A stretch of DNA of 62,320 nucleotides from Candidatus Poribacteria bacterium (GTDB lineage: Bacteria > Poribacteria > WGA-4E > WGA-3G), in contig PYJA01000041.1 in assembly GCA_003635185.1 (NCBI GenBank), positions 1-62,320 of the forward strand, read 5' to 3'. The notes beneath the pieces are model-generated. The model had not been told where the DNA came from. It worked only from the letters and a program-made list of their open reading frames with translations, and searched no databases. A program made the position numbers and the translations under genes. Positions 33,254 through 42,717 of the stretch are shown piece after piece (position 1 is the stretch's first letter; the number at the start of each line of letters is the position of its first letter).

Positions 33254-35293
33254 ATGAAAAAAATTACCATCACCCAATTTTTCCGAGTTCTCCCCCTATT
33301 TTTATTCACAATCACACTCCTTTTGCAAATCGTATATTTAAAATCCGCTCTCGCAGTAGACTTTATCAAATTCGAACGTGAATTTTCAGGCAAAGGTTCG
33401 TCTCAAGGAGCTTTTAGCAAAGATATTCACCTTGCCTTCAAACAGAATATCTATGTTAGCGATACAGAAAACCGACTAATCCAGAAACTTTCACCGACAG
33501 GAGAATTTCTCGGACAAATTCCCGCAAACCCAGAAGCTCCCGATAATATCTTGCGAAAACCGGGACACCTCACTGTAGATGAAATTGGCAATATCTATGT
33601 CACCGATGTAACAGCACACCACATCGCTGAAACTGCCGACCCGAAAATATATATTTTTGCGCCCTGTGTCCACAAATTCAGTCTAATAGGTGAGTTATTA
33701 GACACCTATTTTGTGGACCCTGTAGACGAACGTCCAGGTGTGGTTTTACCTGCGAAACTTATTATTGATGAAAATGGAAAAACGGCATTCGGCATCCAAC
33801 CGACTGGACATGACCGTGCCCTCCGCGTTGCTGTTAATGCGCAAAACCAACTTTACATCTTGGACGCAAAACGCGGACGTATTCATCAATTTGCTGCAGA
33901 TGGCAAAAAATTGTTAACTTTTGGTCGGTATGGCGCAGGCGATGGTGAATTTGACAAAGATGCCGCTGATATTGCGATTGATCTTCGCGGAAATGTTTTT
34001 GTTGCAGACACAGGCAATCATCGCATTGTAAAATTTAATAGTGATGGCAAATTTGTCCGTAATTTCGGTAAAAAAGGACGAGACAACGGTGAGTTTGTAA
34101 AACCGATGGCACTTGTCACACTGCCGACAGGCGAGATTTTAGTCAAAGACGCAAGCCGATTCCGTAGGAAAGTCGGCGGATTGCCCGAAGTTATCGCCCT
34201 TTCACCAACATTAACGCAGTTGACAGAAAGCACGCCCGGTCAAGCCGATCTTGCAAATACGATTACAAATGCAACCCGTCCACAATATGGTCCGTTTGCA
34301 CAAAACCCATTTACAGCAGTTGATACAGCGTCTCTGAACCGTCGTTTGCGGTTGCTTGAAGAGGCAGAGTATCGCCGGTATTTTGACGACAAAGATTATG
34401 ACAATGAAAATGATGAGGAACTTGCTGAAGAACTTAAACGCGCAGACATTCGTTTGACGTTGTTCCATAACGTCATCTCACGCATTCAGAAATTTGATAA
34501 CAACGGTAGGTATATTGGACGGATAATTTATGAAACAGACCAGTTGAGTGAGAAAAAACATGACTTAACTTTTCTTGATTTTGACCCATCAGGCTATCTC
34601 TATCTGCGAGATACCAGCGATTTCACCATTGCTCAGTATTCTGTCACCGGTTTTACCGTGAAACCTTCTCACATGAACGGGTTTTATAGTACCCGCGTCG
34701 CCAATTTCAGCAACAACTATCTGGAAGATTATGAGGATATTGACTTTTCAACTGATGTTGAAGATAAACTCAACCAATTGGAACTCAAAAATCTATTCGG
34801 ATGGACATATAGCCTCTCTGAACGGTGGCATTTAACATTCCTTGATGAACTAACATACAGCGAACAGGATGAGCGGTATACCACTCCTGCTAAATTAGAG
34901 GATAGTTTCGATTTTGAGACACAAGCGTTAGAGAACGCATTCGCTGTGAATCTGAAGTATATCACCAACCCGAATCCGTATCAATATAAGGAGTTGAATT
35001 TATCCGTTGGACGTGTTGATGGCACCTCTGATCTGACACAGGACGCGCTTTTTCCTGATCTAAATAAACAACAGAGGATTGACACGGGGGATGCAAATTC
35101 AACGGTTATAGAACTTAATTGGGATATTTGGTCACGGACAAACCTTTGGCTGCGCTACGCCGATCTCAATCCTGCAGAAACGAGCCGCAACTTTGTCCGT
35201 AGGTTCTACGATGTTTCGGGTGATCTGTATGAAGTTTTCGGAAGCCGCAATCAGGCACGGCAGTTTCTTGGTGAGTTTACAATAAAGTTTTGA
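33254..35293 (+). CDS. Secreted NHL-repeat protein with a barrel-like C-terminal region
   Basis: The 679-residue product has a long signal peptide (LPLFLFTITLLLQIVYLKSALA). NHL propeller units cover residues about 40-330: QNIYVSDTENRLIQKLSPTG, GNVFVADTGNHRIVKFNSDG and FGKKGRDNGEFVKPMALV. After a variable acidic region (about 350-400), the last 170 residues consist of alternating amphipathic strands (WTYSLSERWHLTFLDELTYS, TVIELNWDIWSRTNLWLRYA) and end in Phe. That looks like an outer-membrane beta-barrel or a large beta-domain. NHL propellers bind ligands or partner proteins. The stop overlaps the region of the GNAT start. Confidence 0.82.
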   Translation: MKKITITQFFRVLPLFLFTITLLLQIVYLKSALAVDFIKFEREFSGKGSSQGAFSKDIHLAFKQNIYVSDTENRLIQKLSPTGEFLGQIPANPEAPDNILRKPGHLTVDEIGNIYVTDVTAHHIAETADPKIYIFAPCVHKFSLIGELLDTYFVDPVDERPGVVLPAKLIIDENGKTAFGIQPTGHDRALRVAVNAQNQLYILDAKRGRIHQFAADGKKLLTFGRYGAGDGEFDKDAADIAIDLRGNVFVADTGNHRIVKFNSDGKFVRNFGKKGRDNGEFVKPMALVTLPTGEILVKDASRFRRKVGGLPEVIALSPTLTQLTESTPGQADLANTITNATRPQYGPFAQNPFTAVDTASLNRRLRLLEEAEYRRYFDDKDYDNENDEELAEELKRADIRLTLFHNVISRIQKFDNNGRYIGRIIYETDQLSEKKHDLTFLDFDPSGYLYLRDTSDFTIAQYSVTGFTVKPSHMNGFYSTRVANFSNNYLEDYEDIDFSTDVEDKLNQLELKNLFGWTYSLSERWHLTFLDELTYSEQDERYTTPAKLEDSFDFETQALENAFAVNLKYITNPNPYQYKELNLSVGRVDGTSDLTQDALFPDLNKQQRIDTGDANSTVIELNWDIWSRTNLWLRYADLNPAETSRNFVRRFYDVSGDLYEVFGSRNQARQFLGEFTIKF

Positions 35294-35307
35294 TGGGACG
35301 TGTAAAT

Positions 35308-36285
35308 ATGGAGTTTCGTGCACTTTATCCTGAAGAATTAGAGGCATGGCTTGATCATGTTACACACGTTTTTTCAGCAAGTCGTCAATATTTTTCCAAC
35401 CATTGGCATAACGATCCGTGGAAAGATGCCCAAGGTATCCGCGTTGCTGTGGATGATAGTACAATTGTCAGCACGGTGCGTGTCTTTATTCGTAAGATGT
35501 TCTTTCACGGTGAACCTATCTCTGTTGGCGGGATCGGAGAAGTTAGCACCCGCCCGGAATATCGCAAGCGTGGACTTGCTACGCAACTCCTCAAAGATTC
35601 TATTCAGTTCATGGAAAACCATGATATAGCGATCTCCATGCTCCACGGTGGTCAACGTATCTATTCGGTTGAAGGATGGGAAAGTGTTCCACGTTACTAT
35701 GCAAAGAAAACCTTTCTCGGTAAAAAACAGCAGGAATGGAATATCCGCCCAGTCAATTTTCAGGATACAGATGAAATTGCACAGCTTGCCTCTCTCTACC
35801 ACACCTATTCACGCAAATTTAATGGTACTTTCGTTAGAGATGATATGGCATACTGGAGAGACTGGGTGAAGACCGAATCGCCGCAAGCATGGGTTGCTGA
35901 ACGCGATGGTGTGATTGAAGGTTATATTTCCGTTAGAGGGCGAAACGGACAATTAGGTGTCAAAGAGTTTGCAGCGTCAGAGGAATTATTTGCACAAAAC
36001 GGTGCTACAGACTTTTTTGAAGTTTTGTTATCTGATATAATCGCGCAGATGGATGCGGAGAAACTTGAAGTGGAGTATCCCGCGCCGATTGCTGATGGAT
36101 TCAATGCTCCGAAGGTTGAGACGTACGGAAGCACAATGTATCGTGTTATTCAACCTGATATGTTCCCACCAAATATGAGGCAAGAACTTTCTGATACGCT
36201 CCCAGACCTCCTCCATAGTCAATCGGAAACGTTAAAACAAGACATCCAGTCACATCACATCTTTTGGCCGACTGATGGGTTTTAA
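35308..36285 (+). CDS. GNAT-family N-acetyltransferase (Eis-like two-domain)
   Basis: The 325-residue product has an N-terminal acetyl-CoA-binding domain: GGIGEVSTRPEYRKRGLATQLLKD carries the R/Q-x-x-G-x-G/A loop. LHGGQRIYSVEGWESV follows, with a second GNAT-like half, as in Eis-type acetyltransferases. ATG 35308 begins MEFRALYPEE; ATG 35293, which overlaps the stop of the NHL gene, is a possible alternative start with coupled translation. The acceptor is unknown; Eis proteins acetylate amines of many kinds. Confidence 0.88.
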   Translation: MEFRALYPEELEAWLDHVTHVFSASRQYFSNHWHNDPWKDAQGIRVAVDDSTIVSTVRVFIRKMFFHGEPISVGGIGEVSTRPEYRKRGLATQLLKDSIQFMENHDIAISMLHGGQRIYSVEGWESVPRYYAKKTFLGKKQQEWNIRPVNFQDTDEIAQLASLYHTYSRKFNGTFVRDDMAYWRDWVKTESPQAWVAERDGVIEGYISVRGRNGQLGVKEFAASEELFAQNGATDFFEVLLSDIIAQMDAEKLEVEYPAPIADGFNAPKVETYGSTMYRVIQPDMFPPNMRQELSDTLPDLLHSQSETLKQDIQSHHIFWPTDGF

Positions 36286-36336
36286 GCTTATCAGACGCAT
36301 TTTCAAAAGACATTAGCTGTTTTTAAGGAAGACAAG

Positions 36337-37536
36337 ATGAAGACTCACAGAATATTGATCCTGTTTTTAGGAATTGTAGTTGCTGGGGTTCTTTTGGCGT
36401 TTTCAACGTGGCACCAGTGGAACGCTAATCAAGGAACGATTTTGGAACGCATGAGACCGATTCCTCCGATTGCGGAGTTTAGCCATGGCACTTGGATAAG
36501 AGATATTGCCTTTTCTCCTAAGCATCCTGACCTTGTTGCAAGTGTTGGTGAGCATAGCATCATAAAGGTATGGAATAGAAACAACACAGATTCACCAGAA
36601 CTTACGTTAACGAATCATCCCACTAATGAGAGTGGCACTTCTGGAATTAGTTATATCACTTTTACTCAGACAGGCGAATGGCTTGTCAGTAAAGATTTTT
36701 GGATGGTTGCAATATGGGATGCATCTTCAGGAGAAAGAATAAATACATTAGAAACTCCCTCAAGCACTGGAGTTGTTTCACCTATGAATGATTATCTCGC
36801 AGCTGGAACGAGAGATGTGAAACTGTGGGATATCAGCAACCCTAACAAGATTTCAGAGTTATTTATCTTACCAGCAAAAATGGGTGAACAGTCCATATCA
36901 CACGAAGAAGTGAATATAAAAAGTTCTAATCATAATAGTTGGGTCAAACATCACAACGCAACAGTGAATCAGTCTTTTAAAACTATTGACTTTTCACATG
37001 ATGGAAAATGGATTGCAGCGGGTGGAGAGATATATGACAAGTCCCTTGAAAAATGGAGTAGTAAGTTAAAAATTTGGGATCTGCAAAACCAACAACTGTT
37101 CAGAATTATTGAAAGAGATGATCCAAAAAATCTGGAACCCAAAAGGAAAGGTAAGAAAGTTCCATCATTCACATTGCCGCCGTCTAACGATATTCGATCA
37201 ATCAAGTTTTCACCAGATAACCGTTTTTTTGGACTTGCGGCTGACAACGGGTTAACTATATGGACTTTGCCTGAATGGAAAATCTACCATGAAGTGCAAG
37301 ATCAACGCATAAGTGATATAGCGTTTTCACCAGATGGCACGATGTTTGCGATCACTGATATTAAAGGGATAACCCTCTGGTCTGTAGAAACCCTCACACC
37401 TATTGTCCTGCTTCAGAAAGTAGGTCTTATCGGCAGTAGCGTGATTGAGTTTTCTCCTGACGGTAGCATACTTGCTGGTGGTGGTTTCGGTGGTGTTCTT
37501 CAGCTCTGGGATTTGAGGAAACTAAATGAAAAATAA
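36337..37536 (+). CDS. Membrane-anchored WD40 protein, array member 1
   Basis: The 399-residue product has one N-terminal membrane segment (ILILFLGIVVAGVLLAFSTW) and about seven WD40 units outside the membrane (DIAFSPKHPDLVASVGEHS, IEFSPDGSILAGGGFGGVLQ). It is a single propeller without a C-terminal extension. The last 11 bases overlap the start of the next gene (ATGAAAAATAA). It is the first of five related genes, probably co-transcribed. Function is probably scaffold-like. Confidence 0.88.
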   Translation: MKTHRILILFLGIVVAGVLLAFSTWHQWNANQGTILERMRPIPPIAEFSHGTWIRDIAFSPKHPDLVASVGEHSIIKVWNRNNTDSPELTLTNHPTNESGTSGISYITFTQTGEWLVSKDFWMVAIWDASSGERINTLETPSSTGVVSPMNDYLAAGTRDVKLWDISNPNKISELFILPAKMGEQSISHEEVNIKSSNHNSWVKHHNATVNQSFKTIDFSHDGKWIAAGGEIYDKSLEKWSSKLKIWDLQNQQLFRIIERDDPKNLEPKRKGKKVPSFTLPPSNDIRSIKFSPDNRFFGLAADNGLTIWTLPEWKIYHEVQDQRISDIAFSPDGTMFAITDIKGITLWSVETLTPIVLLQKVGLIGSSVIEFSPDGSILAGGGFGGVLQLWDLRKLNEK

Positions 37537-38701
37537 AAAGATGTATCTATTGTTAATATTTGTGATAGTTGCTGCGTGGACATTAGTGTTTTTATCTTTG
37601 CATCACTGGTACACTAATTCAATATTGATTCCAGCACGAGCAAAAGCACGCAGTCCGATTGCTGAGTTTAACCAAGGTGCTTTGATCCAGGCTATTGCAT
37701 TTTCGCCGACGAATTCAGACCTTATTGCAGTTGCGGAATGGGGGCACGAAGTAAAGATTTGGAACGTAAACAATACAGATACACCAGAAGTAATACTGCT
37801 TGGTCATACTGACAAAGATGTCTTTCCCGCTGTTGATTGCCTAGCGTTTTCACCGATAGGGAAATGGCTTGCAAGGAAAACATTTAAAACGCTTGATTTT
37901 TGGGATATGCCTTCCGGGACGGTATTAAATCCAATTTCTTGTGAGATGCGTTCATTCTCGGCAGCAATTTCACCAGTCAACCCCATTCTTGCTACGGGTC
38001 TGAATGACGTGAAACTGTGGGATATCAGTAATCTAAATGAGATAAAAGGAACGTTTGTATTACCAACAAAAATAGGGGAACAGGCATTGTCGCACGAAGA
38101 TATAATTTGGACTAAAGATCACTACACTGATCGTGCAATTAAACACCACAATGAAACGATAAACCAGCATTATCAGTTTATTGATTTCTCACATGATGGG
38201 AAGTGGATTGCCGCGGGCGGACAAATGAATGACGAAAACCGCAGAATAGGATTTGACAGGATAAAAATTTGGGATCTACATAGCAAACAACTATTTAAGA
38301 TTATTGAGGGCGATCTACCGGACGACTTTAAACCTGGCTACTATTATGCAGACATTAATACTATCAAATTTTCACCGGACAACCGTTTTTTCGTTGTTGT
38401 AGGCAAAAAAAGATTGATTATTTGGTCACTGCCAGAATGGAAAATTCATCGTGAAGTAGACGAACCAGGCATCGTTGATATAGCCTTCTCGCCCGATGGT
38501 AAGATGTTCGCCACTGCAAGTTATAGAAGAATTAAAATCTGGTTAGAAGAAGGTCAAACTCCTATTGACTTACAGAAGGATAAAGACTTTTTAGTCGGTG
38601 CTAAAAATATTACTTTTTCTCAAGATGGCAGCATGCTTGCGGGGGGTGGCTTTGACGGTGTTCTTCGGCTCTGGGATGTGAGGAAACTAAATGAACACTA
38701 A
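37526..38701 (+). CDS. Membrane-anchored WD40 protein, array member 2
   Basis: The 391-residue product is closely related to member 1 throughout: shared ANARSPIAEF-type linker, DVKLWDISN, IKFSPDNRFF and a final GGGFDGVLRLWDVRKLNE. It has an N-terminal membrane segment (LLLIFVIVAAWTLVFLSL). The start overlaps member 1 by 11 nt and the end overlaps member 3 by 11 nt. It arose by tandem duplication. Confidence 0.88.
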   Translation: MKNKKMYLLLIFVIVAAWTLVFLSLHHWYTNSILIPARAKARSPIAEFNQGALIQAIAFSPTNSDLIAVAEWGHEVKIWNVNNTDTPEVILLGHTDKDVFPAVDCLAFSPIGKWLARKTFKTLDFWDMPSGTVLNPISCEMRSFSAAISPVNPILATGLNDVKLWDISNLNEIKGTFVLPTKIGEQALSHEDIIWTKDHYTDRAIKHHNETINQHYQFIDFSHDGKWIAAGGQMNDENRRIGFDRIKIWDLHSKQLFKIIEGDLPDDFKPGYYYADINTIKFSPDNRFFVVVGKKRLIIWSLPEWKIHREVDEPGIVDIAFSPDGKMFATASYRRIKIWLEEGQTPIDLQKDKDFLVGAKNITFSQDGSMLAGGGFDGVLRLWDVRKLNEH

Positions 38702-40670
38702 AAAAATGGGACTTTTATCAGTAGTTTTGGCAATAGCAGTTGTTGGCGTTGTAATTTATTTTATCTCACGCCCACCGCCGCAGGAATTGCGCCCACAGAC
38801 ATTCGCACAACTGCCTGAAAAACCTAAACTCATCGCGGAATTTCATAACGGACCATCTATAAAATCAGTTGCTTTTTCACCTGTCGACTCGTCTATAATA
38901 GCGACTGCTGATCAATATGGCACTGTTAAATTGTGGAATACAAACGACTTAAATAATCATGTCAGAATACTTGGCCATCCTGCATTAAGTGCCCTGATAA
39001 CTTTCTCACCATCTGGAAAATTGCTTGTAAGTTCAGATTTTTCTAAAGTAATATTATGGGATGTTGCTACGGGTAAGAAATTGAATTCTCTGGATGGTTC
39101 AAGTGGTCAAATTGCATTTTCACCTGATGGAAATATACTTGCGATTCCTGAAGCACATGTAAGACTTTGGGATATCCGTGATCCTGATAATATAAAAGAG
39201 ATAGGAATTTTATCGTACGAGCCGCCAGAAGGCATACATAATTGGGGTGCGCGGGCAGTAGACTTTTCGCCAGATGGAAAATGGATTGCCGCCACACATA
39301 ATAACGGAACTGTAAACGTATGGAATTTCCAAAGTAAGCAACTTGTAAAAACATGGAAAACATCTTTGGACCGAATCGAGGTTATCAAGTTTTCACCAGA
39401 CAACCAGTTTTTGGCAATTGGTGTTTACGAAGGAAGTTGTATTCTATGGACTGTACCAGAGTGGGAACACCACGGTGATATACACCGTGGTCCTATTGAA
39501 GGACTGACTTTTTCGCCAGATGGCAAGATGTGTGCCTTTGCTAATCCGTGGTCTGTTTTTGGGAGAGGTGTACAACTCAGGTTTGCTGCAAGTGGCGCAC
39601 TAATTACCTCACTACCGACAGAAGCATGGGATGTAGCGTTTTCAAATGATGGAAAAATGCTTGCCACTGGAGGTGAGGATGGTTTACTTCGTTTATGGAA
39701 GTTGAAATCTCCTCATTTAAAGTTTGAGACAATACCTTCAGATGTTGTGAAGATTGTTTATGTTATTAGTTCCGGTAGTGATCTACAACCTGGGATTACG
39801 TCAAAACTGAACGGATTGATTAGAGAGGTTCAACAGTTCTACGCAGAAGAAATGGAACGCCACGGATTCGGCAGAAAAACTTTTACGTTTGAAACCGATG
39901 AAAATGGAAAAGCAAAGGTATATCTTATCAAAGAAGACCAAACCAAAAATTTTGATTTGTCAAACGATATTTGGCTTGTTGTATTAGATGATTTGCCATC
40001 CCGTTTCAAATTCCCGAGAAGGATTTACCTTGCTGGACACAATGATATATTTGTTTACAATCCTAAGAAGGGTCAAATTATTTCAAACGATATCGTCAGG
40101 GAGCATATAGAAGGGTTCAATCATGGACGGCAAATAGTCGCTTCTGCCAAAACTTTTAAGCGCCATACATTCGCTCATTTACTTCGACCTACCTTTAATC
40201 TACCATACGTTTACCAAAAAAGTGGTTCTAACTTTTTGACACGTCTTTTCTCCCATGTTAACGACAAGATGCCATGGGGGAAAAAGTGGGCGAAATTGTC
40301 CAAGTGTGAAGCAGAATGGTTGGATAAGAGTCGTTTCTTTAATCCGAACCAGCCTTTCTTTGATAAACGACCTGAGATTGAGATGAACGTATCAAAATCG
40401 GATACCACAGATACGCGACACTTTCAATTTGAGGTTGCAGATGAAGATGGGATACACCAAGTGCAGATGTTTACGCCTGCAATTCCTAAGTATCAAATTC
40501 TGGTGAACAAGTTTGAGGGATGCCGTACTTTAAACGGTAGCAAACAAGCGACTGTTGTATTTGAAATTTCTGATCCCAAAATAATGGGTGTTAAACTTCG
40601 GATGATTGATATGCATGGAAACATTGCATCACGAAAATTCATCATTAAAGAGAAAACAGATGAAAAATAA
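38691..40670 (+). CDS. Membrane-anchored WD40 protein with degenerate protease-like domain, array member 3
   Basis: The 659-residue product has a membrane anchor (LSVVLAIAVVGVVIYFI), a Pro-rich linker and a WD40 propeller to about residue 345. The C-terminal domain (about 350-650) has VQQFYAEEMERHGFGRKTF, GKAKVYLI and CEAEWLDKSRFFNPNQ. These blocks resemble a metzincin-type metallopeptidase, but the place of the HExxHxxGxxH motif reads FAHLLRPTFNLPY, with only one His. A beta-sandwich with FEVADEDGIHQVQMF ends the protein. It would bind but not cut. The end overlaps member 4 by 11 nt. Confidence 0.85.
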   Translation: MNTKKMGLLSVVLAIAVVGVVIYFISRPPPQELRPQTFAQLPEKPKLIAEFHNGPSIKSVAFSPVDSSIIATADQYGTVKLWNTNDLNNHVRILGHPALSALITFSPSGKLLVSSDFSKVILWDVATGKKLNSLDGSSGQIAFSPDGNILAIPEAHVRLWDIRDPDNIKEIGILSYEPPEGIHNWGARAVDFSPDGKWIAATHNNGTVNVWNFQSKQLVKTWKTSLDRIEVIKFSPDNQFLAIGVYEGSCILWTVPEWEHHGDIHRGPIEGLTFSPDGKMCAFANPWSVFGRGVQLRFAASGALITSLPTEAWDVAFSNDGKMLATGGEDGLLRLWKLKSPHLKFETIPSDVVKIVYVISSGSDLQPGITSKLNGLIREVQQFYAEEMERHGFGRKTFTFETDENGKAKVYLIKEDQTKNFDLSNDIWLVVLDDLPSRFKFPRRIYLAGHNDIFVYNPKKGQIISNDIVREHIEGFNHGRQIVASAKTFKRHTFAHLLRPTFNLPYVYQKSGSNFLTRLFSHVNDKMPWGKKWAKLSKCEAEWLDKSRFFNPNQPFFDKRPEIEMNVSKSDTTDTRHFQFEVADEDGIHQVQMFTPAIPKYQILVNKFEGCRTLNGSKQATVVFEISDPKIMGVKLRMIDMHGNIASRKFIIKEKTDEK

Positions 40671-42717
40671 AAAAATCGGGTTTTTATTAGTGATTTTGGC
40701 AATAGCAGTTGTTGGCGTTGTAATTTACTTTATCTCACGCCCACCGCCGCAGGAATTGCTTCCACAGACATTCGCAGAGCTACCTGAAAAACCTAAACTC
40801 ATCGCGGAATTTCATCATGGGACAACAGCTGATTCTGATGAAATTGCCCCAAATGCGCCAGAAGGTTTTTCTCTCACGGACACGAGACCGATTTATTCTG
40901 TCGCATTTTCTCCGATAGATGCTTCTCTGATAGCAAGTGTTAATGCAAACGGCTCCATAAAGTTATGGAACATTAACAATACCAAAGAACCAATAAAAAT
41001 TCTTAGGCATCCCGGAGTTTATCCATCCATCGGTTTCTCACCCACAGGAGAGTTGCTCGCAAGTGCTGGTTTTGGAACGCTCATATTATGGGATGTCGCT
41101 TCAGGTATGAAACTCGATTCTCTTGAGACATCAAAACGTCAATTCGCTTTTACGCCAAATGGACATCAACTCGCGACAGTTAGCAATGCAGTAAAAGTTT
41201 GGGACATTCGGAATCCAAAGAAAATCACGAAAATTGCTACACTACCTTTCAATGAAGCACTTAAAGCTACAGGGTGGGCATGTGCAGTTGACATTTCATC
41301 AGATGGACAATTGATTGCCGCTGGATATGCCAATGGAAATGTAAACGTTTGGAATTTAAAAACCAAAGAACTTGTTAAGACTCTGGAGACAGGTCTGTTA
41401 GAAATGGATTTCCTGAAGTTTTCACCAAACACCAGATTCGTGTCTGTAGGAGGTAAAGAATGGAAACATCACGGTTCTCAAGGTTACATTATGTGGGATT
41501 TATCAAACTGGCAGCGCCACGGGGAGGTGCTACGTGGAAATATAGACAATTTGGTGTTCTCACCAGATGAAAAGATATGTGTCAGTGCAAATGATCAATC
41601 TTTTTCAGGAAGAGGGGTTGAATTTTGGTCAGTTGAGAATGGCGAACCAATTACCTTTTTACCGACGCAGGCACGGGATGTTTCATTTTCGAACGATGGC
41701 AGAATACTTGTCACCGGGGGACGGGAAGGTATTATTCAACTGTGGGAGCTTACGCCACAGCAATTGGAATTGTCTACTAACCAAAACGATGTCGTGAAAC
41801 TAATTTTTTTGTTGCCCGAAGGCAAAGAGATCCCACCAAACTTAACCGTAAAACTTGATAAATCTGTAAGAGAGGCGCAAGATTTCTACGCGGATGAAAT
41901 GGAACGACATGGTTTCGGTAGGAAAACATTTTCTTTTGAAACCGATGAAAATGGAAAAGCAAAGGTCTATCTTATCAAGGAAGATAACACAAAGAACTAT
42001 GATTTGACAAACAACACCTGGCTCGGAGTTTTAGATGACAGATATGAGTATTTTTCAATGATTTGGAAATTAGACATAACCGGTCTTAATGAGACATTTT
42101 GGTACCCCACCCATGGTGGGCATACTGTCAAAGACAATATTTGGCACAACGAAATTGAAGGAATCACTCCTGGTAGGATTGTATTTACTTCAGTTAAAGA
42201 CCTCAAGCGAGAGCCTCTTGCGTATGTTCTTAGAGATGCCTTTGGACTACCTTATGATCCCATTCAACTTGAGCCAAATGCTTTAAAACGTTTTTTCTCC
42301 CGTATTAACGACAAGATGCCATGGGGGAAAAAGTGGGCAAAATTGTCTAAATGTCAAGCTGAATGGTTGTACAAAAGTCGTTTCTTTAATCCGAATCAAC
42401 CTTTCTTTAATAAACCTCCGCAGATGATTATGAATGTATCGTTAATGGATGCTACTAATTCCAGACGGTTCCAATTTGAAATTGCAGATGAGGACGGCAT
42501 GCATCAAGTACAACTGTTTATACCGATAGATATGAAAAATCAACGGTGGAGAAAGAAGTTTTATGATTGCCGAGCACTAAAAGGCAAAGAAAAGGCAAGC
42601 GTTGAATTTGAAATATCTGATCCTGAAATAGAGACTGTTGTACTTCGGATGATTGATATGCATGGTAACATTGCATCACGTGAATTCATCATTAAAGAGA
42701 AAACAGATGAAAAATAA
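40660..42717 (+). CDS. Membrane-anchored WD40 protein with degenerate protease-like domain, array member 4
   Basis: Start 40660 (MKNKKIGFLLVILAIAVVGV) overlaps member 3 by 11 nt; the frame is open 54 bases further up. The 685-residue product has the same plan as member 3: anchor, WD40 propeller and C-terminal protease-like domain (AQDFYADEMERHGFGRKTF). Here the motif region reads LAYVLRDAFGLPYDP. The AFGLP part resembles an active HExxHAFGLPH site, but all three zinc His are replaced. Close sequence identity to members 3 and 5 in anchor and tail marks recent duplication. Confidence 0.85.
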   Translation: MKNKKIGFLLVILAIAVVGVVIYFISRPPPQELLPQTFAELPEKPKLIAEFHHGTTADSDEIAPNAPEGFSLTDTRPIYSVAFSPIDASLIASVNANGSIKLWNINNTKEPIKILRHPGVYPSIGFSPTGELLASAGFGTLILWDVASGMKLDSLETSKRQFAFTPNGHQLATVSNAVKVWDIRNPKKITKIATLPFNEALKATGWACAVDISSDGQLIAAGYANGNVNVWNLKTKELVKTLETGLLEMDFLKFSPNTRFVSVGGKEWKHHGSQGYIMWDLSNWQRHGEVLRGNIDNLVFSPDEKICVSANDQSFSGRGVEFWSVENGEPITFLPTQARDVSFSNDGRILVTGGREGIIQLWELTPQQLELSTNQNDVVKLIFLLPEGKEIPPNLTVKLDKSVREAQDFYADEMERHGFGRKTFSFETDENGKAKVYLIKEDNTKNYDLTNNTWLGVLDDRYEYFSMIWKLDITGLNETFWYPTHGGHTVKDNIWHNEIEGITPGRIVFTSVKDLKREPLAYVLRDAFGLPYDPIQLEPNALKRFFSRINDKMPWGKKWAKLSKCQAEWLYKSRFFNPNQPFFNKPPQMIMNVSLMDATNSRRFQFEIADEDGMHQVQLFIPIDMKNQRWRKKFYDCRALKGKEKASVEFEISDPEIETVVLRMIDMHGNIASREFIIKEKTDEK

